This document shows positions 9,385-18,363 of a stretch of 64,000 bases of DNA, piece by piece (the stretch's first letter is position 1; each line of letters opens with the position of its first letter). This DNA is from Vibrio splendidus (GTDB taxonomy: Bacteria; Pseudomonadota; Gammaproteobacteria; Enterobacterales; Vibrionaceae). The stretch is from NCBI RefSeq assembly GCF_002873455.1, contig NZ_MCUN01000009.1, positions 248,001 through 312,000 of the forward strand, in the 5' to 3' direction. The translations under genes and the position numbers were made by a program. A model generated the notes under the pieces. It searched no databases. It was not told where the DNA came from and saw nothing but the letters and a program-made list of their open reading frames with translations.

Positions 9385-10764
9385 ATGAAAAATGCTGGCT
9401 TAAAACTCTCTGTTATTGCTCTTTCGTGTTCATTTGCTTTTTCTGCAAATGCCGCTTCAACGTTATTCACAAACGTTGATATTTTCAATGGTACTGAAAA
9501 CAAATTGTACGAAGACCATCATGTATTAGTCGAAGATAATCTTATCAAACAAATCTCTGCGAGCCCGATAGAGGCTGGCGAAGCTGAAGTGATTGATGGC
9601 ACAGGCAAAACGTTAATGCCGGGTTTAATCGAAGGCCATGGTCACTTGTTGCTGAATGGCGGTAATCTAAGTGACCACGAAAACAACCGGACGATTGAAG
9701 AACTGGCTGCTCGAGCAACAGTGAACGCTAACGCTGCGTTTCAATCAGGTTTCACCACGTGGCGTGATGCTGGTGGCTTGAATACTGGCTTACGTAAAAT
9801 AATCGATTCTGGCATGTTGCCGGGCCCACGACTTTACACATCAGGCGCATTTATTGGCCCGACGGGTTCGCATGCTGACTTTAGTAACCTAACCACGGCT
9901 AACCAACACTTCTTTGGTTCATCGACCAGTATGGCTCGAAATAGCGTGAGCTTTAATGCCGATGGTATTACAGAAATCAAAGCCGCTGCTCGTCAAAACT
10001 TCAAGCAAGGCAATACTCAAATTAAGATCATGTCTTCGGGTGGTGTGGCTTCAACATTTGACCCTTGGCAGTTGAATGCGATGTCTGCGGAAGAAATTGA
10101 AGCTGCCGTGGAAATTGCTGATGCGTATGGCTCTTACGTGATGTCGCACGCCTACAGTAAAAAAGCGATCATGCGTAACTTGGATGCGGGTGTTAAAACA
10201 ATCGAACACGGTTTCATGTTCGATGGCGATATCGCTGACAAGATGGAAGATAAAGACGCTTACATCACAACTAATATGACCGCGTTTTCACCTTACCTGA
10301 CGCAGATCGAAGCGATCAACTCGAACCCTGCCTCTAAGCGTAAAGCGGAGTCGGCAACCAAAGCATTCAAAGACTACATATCGAATGTCAACAAGTACCA
10401 ACCTAAATGGGGTTTCCACACAGACTGTGTTGGTGACGTGGTTTCTTGTATCAAACAAACTGACCATACGATCTTCCTTGCGGGTAAAGAGTTAGGCAAC
10501 TTCTTCACTTTGAAAGGGATGACATCTGTAAATGGTGAGATCGTTAAGTTATCTGGCGTGATGGACCCATACCCAGAGGGTAAGTTAGGCGTGATTGAAG
10601 CGGGCGCATACGCCGATATCATTATTGTTGAAGGCAACCCACTTGAAGACTTGTCAATGATTGGGGCAAACGAAAAATGGTTTGATGCAGAGCCGCGCAG
10701 CCCTGAAATCGACACCATTAAAGTCATCATGAAAGACGGCAAAGTCTACAAAAACACGCTGTAG
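9385..10764 (+). CDS. Secreted metal-dependent amidohydrolase (imidazolonepropionase-like)
   Basis: Amidohydrolase-superfamily enzyme of 459 residues, exported by a signal peptide (1-23, ending FSANA). The metal-binding HxH is at 85-87 in MPGLIEGHGHLLL, and a lysine in QIKIMSSGG (about residue 213) is the likely carbamylated ligand. Histidines follow in SHAYS and IEHGF, and an aspartate in FHTD (347). The small beta-sandwich is formed by the N-terminus and the C-terminal GKLGVIEAGAYADIIIVEGN, the classic closing motif. Secreted relatives include Xaa-Arg-type dipeptidases and prolidase-like enzymes, so a peptide or cyclic amide substrate is likely but not shown. It stands alone, with a DUF3299 gene 81 bases downstream. 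Confidence 0.85.
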   Translation: MKNAGLKLSVIALSCSFAFSANAASTLFTNVDIFNGTENKLYEDHHVLVEDNLIKQISASPIEAGEAEVIDGTGKTLMPGLIEGHGHLLLNGGNLSDHENNRTIEELAARATVNANAAFQSGFTTWRDAGGLNTGLRKIIDSGMLPGPRLYTSGAFIGPTGSHADFSNLTTANQHFFGSSTSMARNSVSFNADGITEIKAAARQNFKQGNTQIKIMSSGGVASTFDPWQLNAMSAEEIEAAVEIADAYGSYVMSHAYSKKAIMRNLDAGVKTIEHGFMFDGDIADKMEDKDAYITTNMTAFSPYLTQIEAINSNPASKRKAESATKAFKDYISNVNKYQPKWGFHTDCVGDVVSCIKQTDHTIFLAGKELGNFFTLKGMTSVNGEIVKLSGVMDPYPEGKLGVIEAGAYADIIIVEGNPLEDLSMIGANEKWFDAEPRSPEIDTIKVIMKDGKVYKNTL

Positions 10765-10802
10765 ATCAGTTCGACAACTTAGTCAGAAATTAAGCTTTAA
10801 TG

Positions 10803-10826
10803 GGTGACCTATTTGGGTAGGTCACC
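10803..10826 (+). promoter_or_regulatory. Perfect hairpin in the leader of the DUF3299 gene
   Basis: GGTGACCTA and TAGGTCACC form a 9-bp stem with a 6-base loop. It ends 7 bases before the AAGGTG ribosome site of the gene starting at 10846. There is no U-tract. It may end the amidohydrolase transcript or modulate translation of the downstream gene. Confidence 0.55.
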
Positions 10827-10845
10827 TCTCTTCAAGGTGTTCCTT

Positions 10846-11504
10846 ATGCAAAAAATGCTTCCTCTTATCCTGTCGGTGGTATCACTGACGACCGTTGCTT
10901 TTCCTACTTTTTCTGAAACTGCGATGAATCTTGAGTGGCAAGATCTGAACTCAGAGTCTCACGAAATGAAAGTAGAAATGCCGGATCTCACCGATCAACA
11001 AATGCGTCTATTACAAGGTGTGATAGCAATGAGTGCATCAGAGGAAGATCAAGCTCAACAACAGGTTTTATTCTTTAAACAAACGCTAAAAGAGCAGGGT
11101 GTAGACGCAGACGAAATGATCGCACTGCGTGACGAATACATGCAAACCATGAAAGCAAACGCCGAAGCCATCACGACAGAGTTGATGGCAAGAAAGTACG
11201 AGTTCCCGGTTTCATCGTTCCACTGGAGTTTTCAGAAGGAATGACAGCAACCGAGTTTCTGTTAGTGCCAGTGGCGGGTGCGTGTATCCACATGCCACCA
11301 CCACCTGCAAACCAGATTGTGCGCGTGTCTTTCCCTGAAGGCTTTCAGGTACAGAACGTTCAGTATCCAGTGTGGGTAGAAGGTGACTTTAGCTCGAACA
11401 AAGTGACCGAAGAAGTCTTCCTAGTCGATGGCAAAAGTAATCTCACCATGGGTTATGAAATGAAAGCTTCGACGATCGAAGACTATTATGAAAAAGAAAA
11501 TTAA
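10846..11504 (+). pseudogene. DUF3299 secreted protein, reading frame broken near 11194
   Basis: Two overlapping frames together make one DUF3299 protein of about 219 residues. The first (10846-11244) has a signal peptide and the N-terminal half, then leaves the family sequence after MARK and ends at a TGA. Reading the next frame from 11196 restores VRVPGFIVPLEFSEG, followed by EFLLVPVAGACIHMPPPP and ANQIVRV, the diagnostic family core, to the stop at 11504. So the frame must shift by -1 around 11193-11196, where A AAG occurs, a known slippery tetramer. This is either a one-base deletion (pseudogene), a sequencing error, or true -1 frameshifting. AAGGTG before the ATG at 10846 is a good ribosome site. 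The second frame also has an ATG at 11241 overlapping the TGA (ATGA). Confidence 0.75.
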
Positions 11505-11611
11505 TGGTTGTCATCAAATGACAATTTTCAATGTGAGTAGTGAATAAAATAAAACTAACTTAAAAAGCACTGGTGACATGATGAACTCAAGATTCTCCAA
11601 AATAAATAAGT

Positions 11612-12823
11612 ATGGCTATTGTGATGGTGGCGAGCCCAATGAGTGGCGTTGTTTACGGCGCTAACTTTGAAGGCCCAGATTCTGTTGAAAATACAATTGC
11701 AGAGCAGAAAGCACAAAAGAAATCTTGGAGGGAGTCATTAGCTGAAGATGGTTTTACATTTGGTGCAGATTACTTTGCTTTGGGGCTGACCTCAGGGGAT
11801 GGGGTTGGCAGCGACAGCGTTGATGCATCTTCGGGTGTGGCACGATTATACGGTTCATGGCATCTATTAGGAAAGGGCACACAGAACTCAGGTAGCTTAG
11901 TTTGGAAGGTGGAACATAGGCATGCTTATGGTGATACTCCGCCAAAAGACTATTCATTCGGCCCACTTGGCTATGTCGGTGCAATTGGTCCGGCATACAG
12001 CGACCAAGGATTTCGTGTTACAGACTTAAACTGGAAGCAAAAAATCAATGATGGCAAAGGCACCATTGTCGTCGGTTGGCAGGATGTAACGAACTATGCG
12101 GATGTTTACGCTCTAGCAAGCCCGTGGTCTGGCTTTACTAACTTGGCATTCTCGACAGGCTCAGGTGCGATGGGCTTACCGGATGACGGTGTATTGGCCC
12201 TTTCTGCCGGTCATATGCTAGGCGAAAACTTTTATGTCGTAGGTGGTATCGCGGACGCAAAGGGTAAATCAGATGATATTTTTGATGGCTTTGATACCGC
12301 TTTTGGAAGCGATGCCTCTTTCTTCACCACACTGGAATTAGGTTGGACGGCTTCGCAAGAGCAGATTTATACCGATAACTTCCATGTGACGTTTTGGGAT
12401 TTTGGTGACGATACGCGCCACAGTAATAGCCTTGCTGCGGAAGGTGGCTCGGGCGTCAATTTCTCATGGAGTCAGTTTATGACGCCGCAAGTTATGCCGT
12501 TTGTGCGAGGTGGTTTCTCAGAAGGGGATGTTGCCCTTTACGATAAATCAATCTCTGTTGGTATGGGATATTTCGGGTTAGGAAAACCGACGAACAACCT
12601 TGGTGTTGCGCTAAACTGGGCGGAAGTGAATGGTGATTCTTTTGCAGCTGATGCGAAAGCAATAAGCGGTAATACAGAGCAGTGGACAGCTGAAATTTAC
12701 TACAACATGCAACTCAACGATTTCATCCAAGTGACACCTGATATTCAATACATTAAAGATCCAGCTTTCTCCAATGAAAGCAGCGCTTGGGTGTTTGGTA
12801 TTAGAGCGAGAGTCGTTATCTAA
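11612..12823 (+). CDS. OprB-like carbohydrate porin, signal peptide partly out of frame
   Basis: Outer-membrane beta-barrel of the carbohydrate-selective porin (OprB) type. It has alternating aromatic strands throughout and a C-terminal repeat region ending NDFIQVTPDIQYIKDP and VFGIRARVVI, the usual family ending. The frame opens at 11612 inside a signal peptide: AIVMVASPMSGVVYGA is a hydrophobic core and cleavage region, but the charged start is missing and no ribosome site is present. The missing part (MNSRFSKI) is encoded from 11581 in another frame, with GGTGA just upstream, so the gene appears shifted within 11599-11611. Whether it is expressed is therefore unclear. The substrate (oligosaccharide or sugar) is inferred from the family. 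Confidence 0.72.
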   Translation: MAIVMVASPMSGVVYGANFEGPDSVENTIAEQKAQKKSWRESLAEDGFTFGADYFALGLTSGDGVGSDSVDASSGVARLYGSWHLLGKGTQNSGSLVWKVEHRHAYGDTPPKDYSFGPLGYVGAIGPAYSDQGFRVTDLNWKQKINDGKGTIVVGWQDVTNYADVYALASPWSGFTNLAFSTGSGAMGLPDDGVLALSAGHMLGENFYVVGGIADAKGKSDDIFDGFDTAFGSDASFFTTLELGWTASQEQIYTDNFHVTFWDFGDDTRHSNSLAAEGGSGVNFSWSQFMTPQVMPFVRGGFSEGDVALYDKSISVGMGYFGLGKPTNNLGVALNWAEVNGDSFAADAKAISGNTEQWTAEIYYNMQLNDFIQVTPDIQYIKDPAFSNESSAWVFGIRARVVI

Positions 12824-12852
12824 TTCTCCTTGTTAATAATCAGATCTGGATA

Positions 12853-12885
12853 TAAAAAGTGAGTATAATTAGGCTCACTTTTTTG
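12853..12885 (+). terminator. Terminator after the porin gene
   Basis: AAAAGTGAG and CTCACTTTTTT enclose a 10-base loop, 30 bases after the porin stop, with a T-run. Typical rho-independent form. Confidence 0.8.
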
Positions 12886-12949
12886 TCTTTGGTGTGTATG
12901 TAAAGCAGTTATGCTTTCTCTGCTTTGGGCGTATCATCGAGTGCGAAGT

Positions 12950-13757
12950 AGATCTTTGAAACAATAATCACGACAGTGGTTTTGGCTCCGATAAAACCAT
13001 CGACACGAGAAGCCAAGTCAGTGTCGGCTCCATTCCTTATTCTTCCGTGATTCAAACCGGCGACCCTGACCTTGATCTATTTGGTCTGTGCGAGGGTCTT
13101 ATGCGCTTTCTGAACAGGATATTGAGATCTCATCGATGTGACTCCTGACCGTCGTGTTAACCCAAATGAAGACTCGGTATTGAGCCTGTATGGCTTTTTC
13201 GGAGGGCAAAACCATTTAAACCAGCATTGGTCTATCGCCTATGGGTTAGGCACTCACTTGCTCTATTACCGCAATAAATACGAATACAACAACAGCTACT
13301 CTCAAGCATTTCAATCTCAGCTAGATGGCTACGCATTGAATACATCAGCATGGGCGTTTGTTGCAGAACCTTCAGTCAAACTTCAATACTTGCAACCAAA
13401 GGAGTGGGGCAGTTGGAATGTGTCTTCCAGAGTTCGTTACTTTTATGGAACAGGCTGGGGCGAAGCGAACGATGGCGATACCGGTAACCCAGAAGGGATG
13501 CGATTCATTAATGAACTAGAGTTTAGGCAAAATGTAGCGCTCGATGCTTGGTCGCTTAATCACCCTCAAATTCACTATAACTTAACAAGAATCGATGTCG
13601 CGGGTGATTTGACTACTCCTTTTACTATGAATTTGGGGCAGGATTAGTATTTGATGTCCCTTACGATTCTTACTTTTTTGACAACTTCGGGATTGGAATT
13701 AACTTCAATTCTGGCAGCTCGTTGAGCGGTGGTAGCTTGTTCTTACTTAATAATTAG
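12950..13757 (+). pseudogene. Decayed outer-membrane autotransporter-type beta-barrel gene
   Basis: Remains of a solitary outer-membrane beta-barrel protein (the Vibrio family related to autotransporter barrels). Coding sense runs from about 12972 (DSGFGSDKTIDT) in one frame, moves to a second at about 13088 (VRGSYALSEQDIEI), to a third at about 13138 (TPDRRVNPNEDSVLSLYGFF) and to a fourth stretch at about 13638 (GLVFDVPYDSYFFDNFGIG), ending at the TAG 13755-13757. Each change is by -1. The longest intact part is 13138-13647, rich in barrel strands (QHWSIAYGLGTHLLYY). The N-terminus and signal peptide cannot be read. The family assignment is from pattern memory and moderately sure; that the gene is broken is directly visible. 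Confidence 0.7.
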
Positions 13758-13938
13758 TTGTACCTGATTACTAACTAGCTCTTTCTATTAAACAACTCGC
13801 TTCTTCTGCTCAATAGTTAGCATAAGCCTATGCGCTTAATGTTCGGTATGTAATTTGAATTTATATGTGTCGTAAAATGGTAAATATCTTAGTGGAAACT
13901 TAGCCATCATAGCGATTCGCCCATCACCAGAGCAAACT

Positions 13939-15018
13939 ATGAATAAGTTAAGTTTTGACCGAAAAATTCCGCTATACGTGGTGTCTACACTTGCCCTCAA
14001 TATGGCCGTTAGTCTGTGGTTACTGAGTGTGGCTTCTTCGGCAGTCATGGCTTTTTCTGTGTGCGCTTTATTTGTGCTCAGCAGCCTCATTACTGCACGC
14101 CTATATCGACATGAAATGGCTCAAAGCAAGAATAGCTTGTCTGAAGCGATTATTGATGGCGTCGCTGGTTTTATCATCCTCGACAGTCAATTGAGGGTAA
14201 TACAAGTCAATCAACAGTTCTCTCGAGTTTCAGGCTATGCCTTTGACCAAGTCGAGTCTCGTCCGATTTCTGATCTCTGCTTCATGAATAATAGCAGTTT
14301 GATATCGACTATCACTCGTTCACTTAAGGAAAATCATAGGTGGAAAGGTGAGTTGAGTGGGGTCAGTCGACTTGGCGAGCAGTTTACTGTCAACGTTGTA
14401 GTGGAAAAGCTAACCGAAATCCTGCCGCACAATAGTAAATACGTTGTGACCTTTACCGACATTAGCCGACGCAAAGTATTAGAACGTCGATTAAGAATGT
14501 TGGTGGACACAGATTCTCTCACAGGGTGCTGGAACCGCCGCCGTTTTGATAAAGATCTTAACCATTATTCAAACTTAGCGGAGCGTTATGGTTACACGCA
14601 CTCTTGTTTGGCGTTGATCGATTTAGATCATTTCAAGGCCATCAATGATAATTATGGTCATGACCAAGGTGATTCAGCGTTGAAAGAGGTCGCGGAACTG
14701 TTGCGAAATAACAGCCGAGACACCGACATCGTAGCGCGAGTAGGCGGCGAGGAGTTCGCTATCTTAATGCCCGAAACTAATTTGGCAGAAGCGTTTGAGG
14801 CGATGTATCGATTGAAAGAAGTGATTGCCAAAGGAACAACACTGAACCTGACTGTGAGCAGTGGTGTGTCTGAAATACAGGCACAAGCCGAAGCGACCTA
14901 TCGCAGTGCGGATAAGGCGCTTTACCGAGCTAAAGGTAATGGGCGAAATAGAGTGTGTAGCTCTAGTTCTAGTTCTAGCACAGGCTCGGGCAGGGCAGCG
15001 CCCATTGTCCTTGGTTAG
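13939..15018 (+). CDS. Membrane-anchored PAS–GGDEF diguanylate cyclase
   Basis: Makes c-di-GMP from two GTP. Two N-terminal membrane helices (about 12-56) have almost no periplasmic loop and are followed by a PAS sensor (about 65-175) and a GGDEF domain (about 190-345). The active-site motif is GGEEF at 269-273, a functional variant. RDTD lies five residues before it, matching the RxxD inhibitory site, so product feedback is expected. The C-terminus ends in a run of seven serines encoded by near-repeats of AGTTCT. The gene is monocistronic, convergent with the AraC gene at 15056. Confidence 0.93.
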   Translation: MNKLSFDRKIPLYVVSTLALNMAVSLWLLSVASSAVMAFSVCALFVLSSLITARLYRHEMAQSKNSLSEAIIDGVAGFIILDSQLRVIQVNQQFSRVSGYAFDQVESRPISDLCFMNNSSLISTITRSLKENHRWKGELSGVSRLGEQFTVNVVVEKLTEILPHNSKYVVTFTDISRRKVLERRLRMLVDTDSLTGCWNRRRFDKDLNHYSNLAERYGYTHSCLALIDLDHFKAINDNYGHDQGDSALKEVAELLRNNSRDTDIVARVGGEEFAILMPETNLAEAFEAMYRLKEVIAKGTTLNLTVSSGVSEIQAQAEATYRSADKALYRAKGNGRNRVCSSSSSSSTGSGRAAPIVLG

Positions 15019-15055
15019 GCGTGTGTTGCAATTAACTAATCGGTGAGAGCGGAGC

Positions 15056-16051
15056 CTAAGCCGAAATCGAGCGTTGATAGATCTTGGGGGTTAACCCTGA
15101 GACGCGCTTAAACGCACGAGAAAAGTGCGAGATGTTGGTGTACCCGAGTTGGCTAGAGATGTAGGTCAGGGTATGGCCTTCTTCCATCAGTTCACAAGCT
15201 ACCGAAAACATCAGGTTCTCTTTGATCTTTCGATAAGTGGTGTTTTCGTTCTTGAGTTTGCGTTGGAACGTTCGCACTGAAAAGTTGAGTAGCTCAGCGG
15301 CTTCTTCAAGAGAGAGATCTTGTTCTTTCATGTACGGCTTTAGAAGCTCATAGACGCTATCGGTAAAGCTGGTGTGCCACTCAATAAGCGTCGGTTTAGC
15401 ACTGAGTTCTTTAGAGGTTAGGCGAATTGGGAGTTGTAAGATTTCTTCAGGAATAAGCACAGCCGTCGACGACTGATCAACAAACAATTGGCAGCTACTT
15501 GGCACCAGTGTTTTAACGACATCGATGTCATGTCCTTGCAGACGCACCTTATTAGGTAACCATGGCGATTGGGATAAAATGGTTATTAATTCAATGATAT
15601 ATGTAATCGCAAAAGCTTCGCCCCATTGAAACATAGGGGAGTTGTCTTCTGGGGCGGTTCGGCAAAACCAGCTTTGACCGTGTTCTTGAATAAACTCGAC
15701 TTTGCTGCCTGGGGAGTCGTAGGCAAAGATTGAATTGATCTGTTTTAGTGCGTCACCGATGGTTTCGAATTCGGTAAATTGATGCAAGACATTTGGGATG
15801 ATTCGGCGTCGAAATGCGAGTCCAAGAATATCGGTGAACCGAGATACGCCGAGTTGTGCCGATGTAAGATAAATCAAACGTTTAATGGATTCCGATGGCA
15901 CAAAATCACTTTCTGATTCGATAAGGTCGGGTGGTAAACCTGAGTCTTTAAGCAACAGATGTAAATCAAGACCATAGTCAGAAAAAACCTGAACCAGAAT
16001 TTTAGCGTAGTTCGTTTGAATTACCGGGACTTGGTAGTGACTAGAGGTCAT
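15056..16051 (-). CDS. AraC-family transcriptional regulator
   Basis: AraC/XylS-type regulator of 331 residues with an arabinose-binding-type N-terminal region and a C-terminal double helix-turn-helix (SVRTFQRKLKNENTTYRKIK and GYTNISHFSRAFKRVSGLTP). I prefer the ATG at 16051, with AGGATCG upstream; the ATG at 16081 lacks a ribosome site. It is divergent from the HlyD/DUF2955/PerM/K+-channel operon with about 160 bases between the starts, so it is the best candidate for controlling that operon. Its layout parallels the AraC protein at 8031. Confidence 0.88.
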   Translation of the reverse strand: MTSSHYQVPVIQTNYAKILVQVFSDYGLDLHLLLKDSGLPPDLIESESDFVPSESIKRLIYLTSAQLGVSRFTDILGLAFRRRIIPNVLHQFTEFETIGDALKQINSIFAYDSPGSKVEFIQEHGQSWFCRTAPEDNSPMFQWGEAFAITYIIELITILSQSPWLPNKVRLQGHDIDVVKTLVPSSCQLFVDQSSTAVLIPEEILQLPIRLTSKELSAKPTLIEWHTSFTDSVYELLKPYMKEQDLSLEEAAELLNFSVRTFQRKLKNENTTYRKIKENLMFSVACELMEEGHTLTYISSQLGYTNISHFSRAFKRVSGLTPKIYQRSISA

Positions 16052-16210
16052 TGGAATACGATCCTGTATATATTGTTGCATTATTAGACGTGCATATCAT
16101 TTGCAACGTTTTGTTTACTAAATCTAACCCTATTTACTTGAGTTTTCCATCGCTGGGTTTATTTTTAAAGTATTAATTTTGTTGATCTTAGTTATCTAGA
16201 AGGGAGTCCC

Positions 16211-17332
16211 ATGTCAGAAGTCAAAGGGAATAAGCAAGAAGCCAATGAAGAAGTTGGCCAGCAAGAAAATGGAAAAGACAAAGTAAGAAAGGTCACAAAC
16301 TATCTATTGTTGTTTGTTGCATTCATGTTGACTTTCAGTGTCATTTCAGACCGAATCATTCCCATTACTGATAATGCTCGTGTAAAAGGTTATATCGTTC
16401 CAATCAAGCCAGAGGTGTCGGGTAAAGTACTCGATATACTGGTTCAACCTAACCAACTGGTTAATCAAGGCGACAAGTTAGCCGTTTTAGATGAGTCTGA
16501 TTACAAAATTGCAGTACAACAAGCCGAGCAAAATTTAGAGATTGCAGGCCAAAATGTCGGAGCTCAAACCGCGAGCATTGCTTCTGCTCAAGCGAAACTT
16601 ACTTCAGCGATCGTTGAAAGACAAAACACCAAGCTACAAGCCAAGCGTGTTTTAGAGATGGCCGATAAAGGTGTGGTTTCTAAATCAGATGCAGATAAAG
16701 CGCGAGCAGCATTAGCGACGTCTCGAGCTGCGGTTGTGAATGCGGAAGCTGACCTTGACCGTGCTAAGCAACAAATGGGTAAAGAAGGCGAAGAAAATAG
16801 CCAAGTGAAAGCGGCGTTGTTGGCACTTGAACAAGCTCAATTGAACCTAGAGCGCACCGTGATTACCGCGCCGACACAAGGTGGAGTTTCTAACTTTAGC
16901 CTGTCTGAAGGGTTTTATGCATCGGCAGGGCAAGCAATCATGACCTTTGTTTCAACCGAAGATATTTGGATTGAAGCTTATTATCGAGAAAACAGCCTAG
17001 GTAATGTAACGGTCGGTGATGAAGTTGAAGTGGCATTGGATTTCGCTCCGGGCAAAGTGGTAAAAGGGCGCGTAAGTAGTATCGATTGGGGGGTTGATTG
17101 GGGGCAAAATGACCAAGCAGGCAAACTTGCTCAAGCTAGCCAACAAACGGGTTGGTTGCGCCAAACACAGATGCTTCCTATCACCATTGAGTTTGATAAT
17201 GAAGAAGTGACAGGCATGCTCCGAGTGGGTGGCCAAGCGGATGTGATTGTTTATAGTGGCGACAACTTTGTTTTCAACGCGATAGGCAAAATATGGATTC
17301 GTCTGATTAGCGTATTGTCTTATGTCCGATAA
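16211..17332 (+). CDS. HlyD/EmrA-type periplasmic adaptor subunit
   Basis: Membrane-fusion protein of 373 residues linking an inner-membrane pump to an outer-membrane channel. One membrane helix (about 27-45) is followed by a split biotinyl-lipoyl domain (VKGYIVPIKPEVSGKVLDIL; second half near TVITAPTQGGVSNFSL), a long alpha-hairpin of alternating A/Q/E residues (about 95-215) and a beta-barrel (VGDEVEVALDFAPG). AAGGGAG is the ribosome site. The DUF2955 pump gene overlaps the 3' end by 11 bases, so the two are translationally linked. No outer-membrane factor gene is nearby, so a TolC encoded elsewhere is probably used. Confidence 0.9.
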   Translation: MSEVKGNKQEANEEVGQQENGKDKVRKVTNYLLLFVAFMLTFSVISDRIIPITDNARVKGYIVPIKPEVSGKVLDILVQPNQLVNQGDKLAVLDESDYKIAVQQAEQNLEIAGQNVGAQTASIASAQAKLTSAIVERQNTKLQAKRVLEMADKGVVSKSDADKARAALATSRAAVVNAEADLDRAKQQMGKEGEENSQVKAALLALEQAQLNLERTVITAPTQGGVSNFSLSEGFYASAGQAIMTFVSTEDIWIEAYYRENSLGNVTVGDEVEVALDFAPGKVVKGRVSSIDWGVDWGQNDQAGKLAQASQQTGWLRQTQMLPITIEFDNEEVTGMLRVGGQADVIVYSGDNFVFNAIGKIWIRLISVLSYVR

Positions 17333-18341
17333 GCCGATTCTTGACCAACAAACACAGCAACGTATCCTGCGATTTACTGTCGGGGTCACGTTGGCTGTTT
17401 TCTTGGCGGCGTGGATAAACTGGCCACTTGCGTTTGTGGCGCCAGTGTTCACTGCTAAGTTCCTAATTGATAAATCAAATCTCCATAAGGAAACGGTCTA
17501 CGAATTGCTCTTGGCTGTTGTTGTCACCATGGGGTTAGGTTTATTGCTGTCGCGAGGAATTACCCATTACCCGATCCCATTGCTGATTTTAGTGGGGCTA
17601 ATGATGCTTTGGGGTTACTACTTGTTTGTAGACCCTAAATGGAACCTTTTCGCCACCATATTGTTGATTGCTGTCTTGATGTTGCCATTCATGGCGATTG
17701 ATAACCCTGGCGTTTCGGTAATGCTGGCCTCTGGATTAGCAACTTCTGGTGTGGTTTCAGTGATGATCTTTGCGTTAGTGCATGTATTTTTCCCTGAGCC
17801 TAAATCGGAGTTCTCAGGCTTCGCTGCTGCGCCACTCGAAAAGAAACAGCGTTGGTATGCAGCCTTTAGGGCGATGATTATCTCCTATCCAGTAGTATGT
17901 TTTTTCTTTATCTTTCAAATATCTGAAGCTTTATTGACAATGATGTTCATTGCGCTGTTATCGTTGATGATTACGTCAGAGAAGTCGATAAAGTTGAGTG
18001 CTTTTCTAGTGATAAGTAACGGTATCGGGGGATTGCTCGCGATAGCGGCTTTTTCAATCCTTTCGATTGTTCCTAATATTATCTTCTACTCTTCATTCAT
18101 AGCCTTGGTCGCTATTGTGATCGCCAAGAAGATCTACACGGTTCCTGAAAAAGCGCCGATTTTCGCCACTGCATTTAGTACGTTGTTAGTACTTGTCGGT
18201 AGCACTTTGATGAGCTCAGGCGACATCGATAGCAACACTCTTATACGCATATTCCAATTAGTGTTAATTGGTATATATATGATTTTGGCTTCTTTATTCC
18301 TAGAAACTCGGAATTGGAAGTTCCTACAAAATCAGCCTTAA
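17322..18341 (+). CDS. DUF2955/FUSC-like inner-membrane transporter
   Basis: Multi-pass inner-membrane protein of 339 residues with about ten hydrophobic helices in two similar halves (around 17-160 and 185-330) separated by a cytoplasmic linker rich in charged residues. This matches DUF2955 proteins, distant relatives of the AaeB/FUSC aromatic-acid exporters. It overlaps the HlyD adaptor gene and is the likely pump partner. The exported compound is unknown. The following AI-2E-family gene starts 22 bases later. Confidence 0.8.
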   Translation: MSDKPILDQQTQQRILRFTVGVTLAVFLAAWINWPLAFVAPVFTAKFLIDKSNLHKETVYELLLAVVVTMGLGLLLSRGITHYPIPLLILVGLMMLWGYYLFVDPKWNLFATILLIAVLMLPFMAIDNPGVSVMLASGLATSGVVSVMIFALVHVFFPEPKSEFSGFAAAPLEKKQRWYAAFRAMIISYPVVCFFFIFQISEALLTMMFIALLSLMITSEKSIKLSAFLVISNGIGGLLAIAAFSILSIVPNIIFYSSFIALVAIVIAKKIYTVPEKAPIFATAFSTLLVLVGSTLMSSGDIDSNTLIRIFQLVLIGIYMILASLFLETRNWKFLQNQP

Positions 18342-18363
18342 TTATGTCTTACAAGGACGTCTC

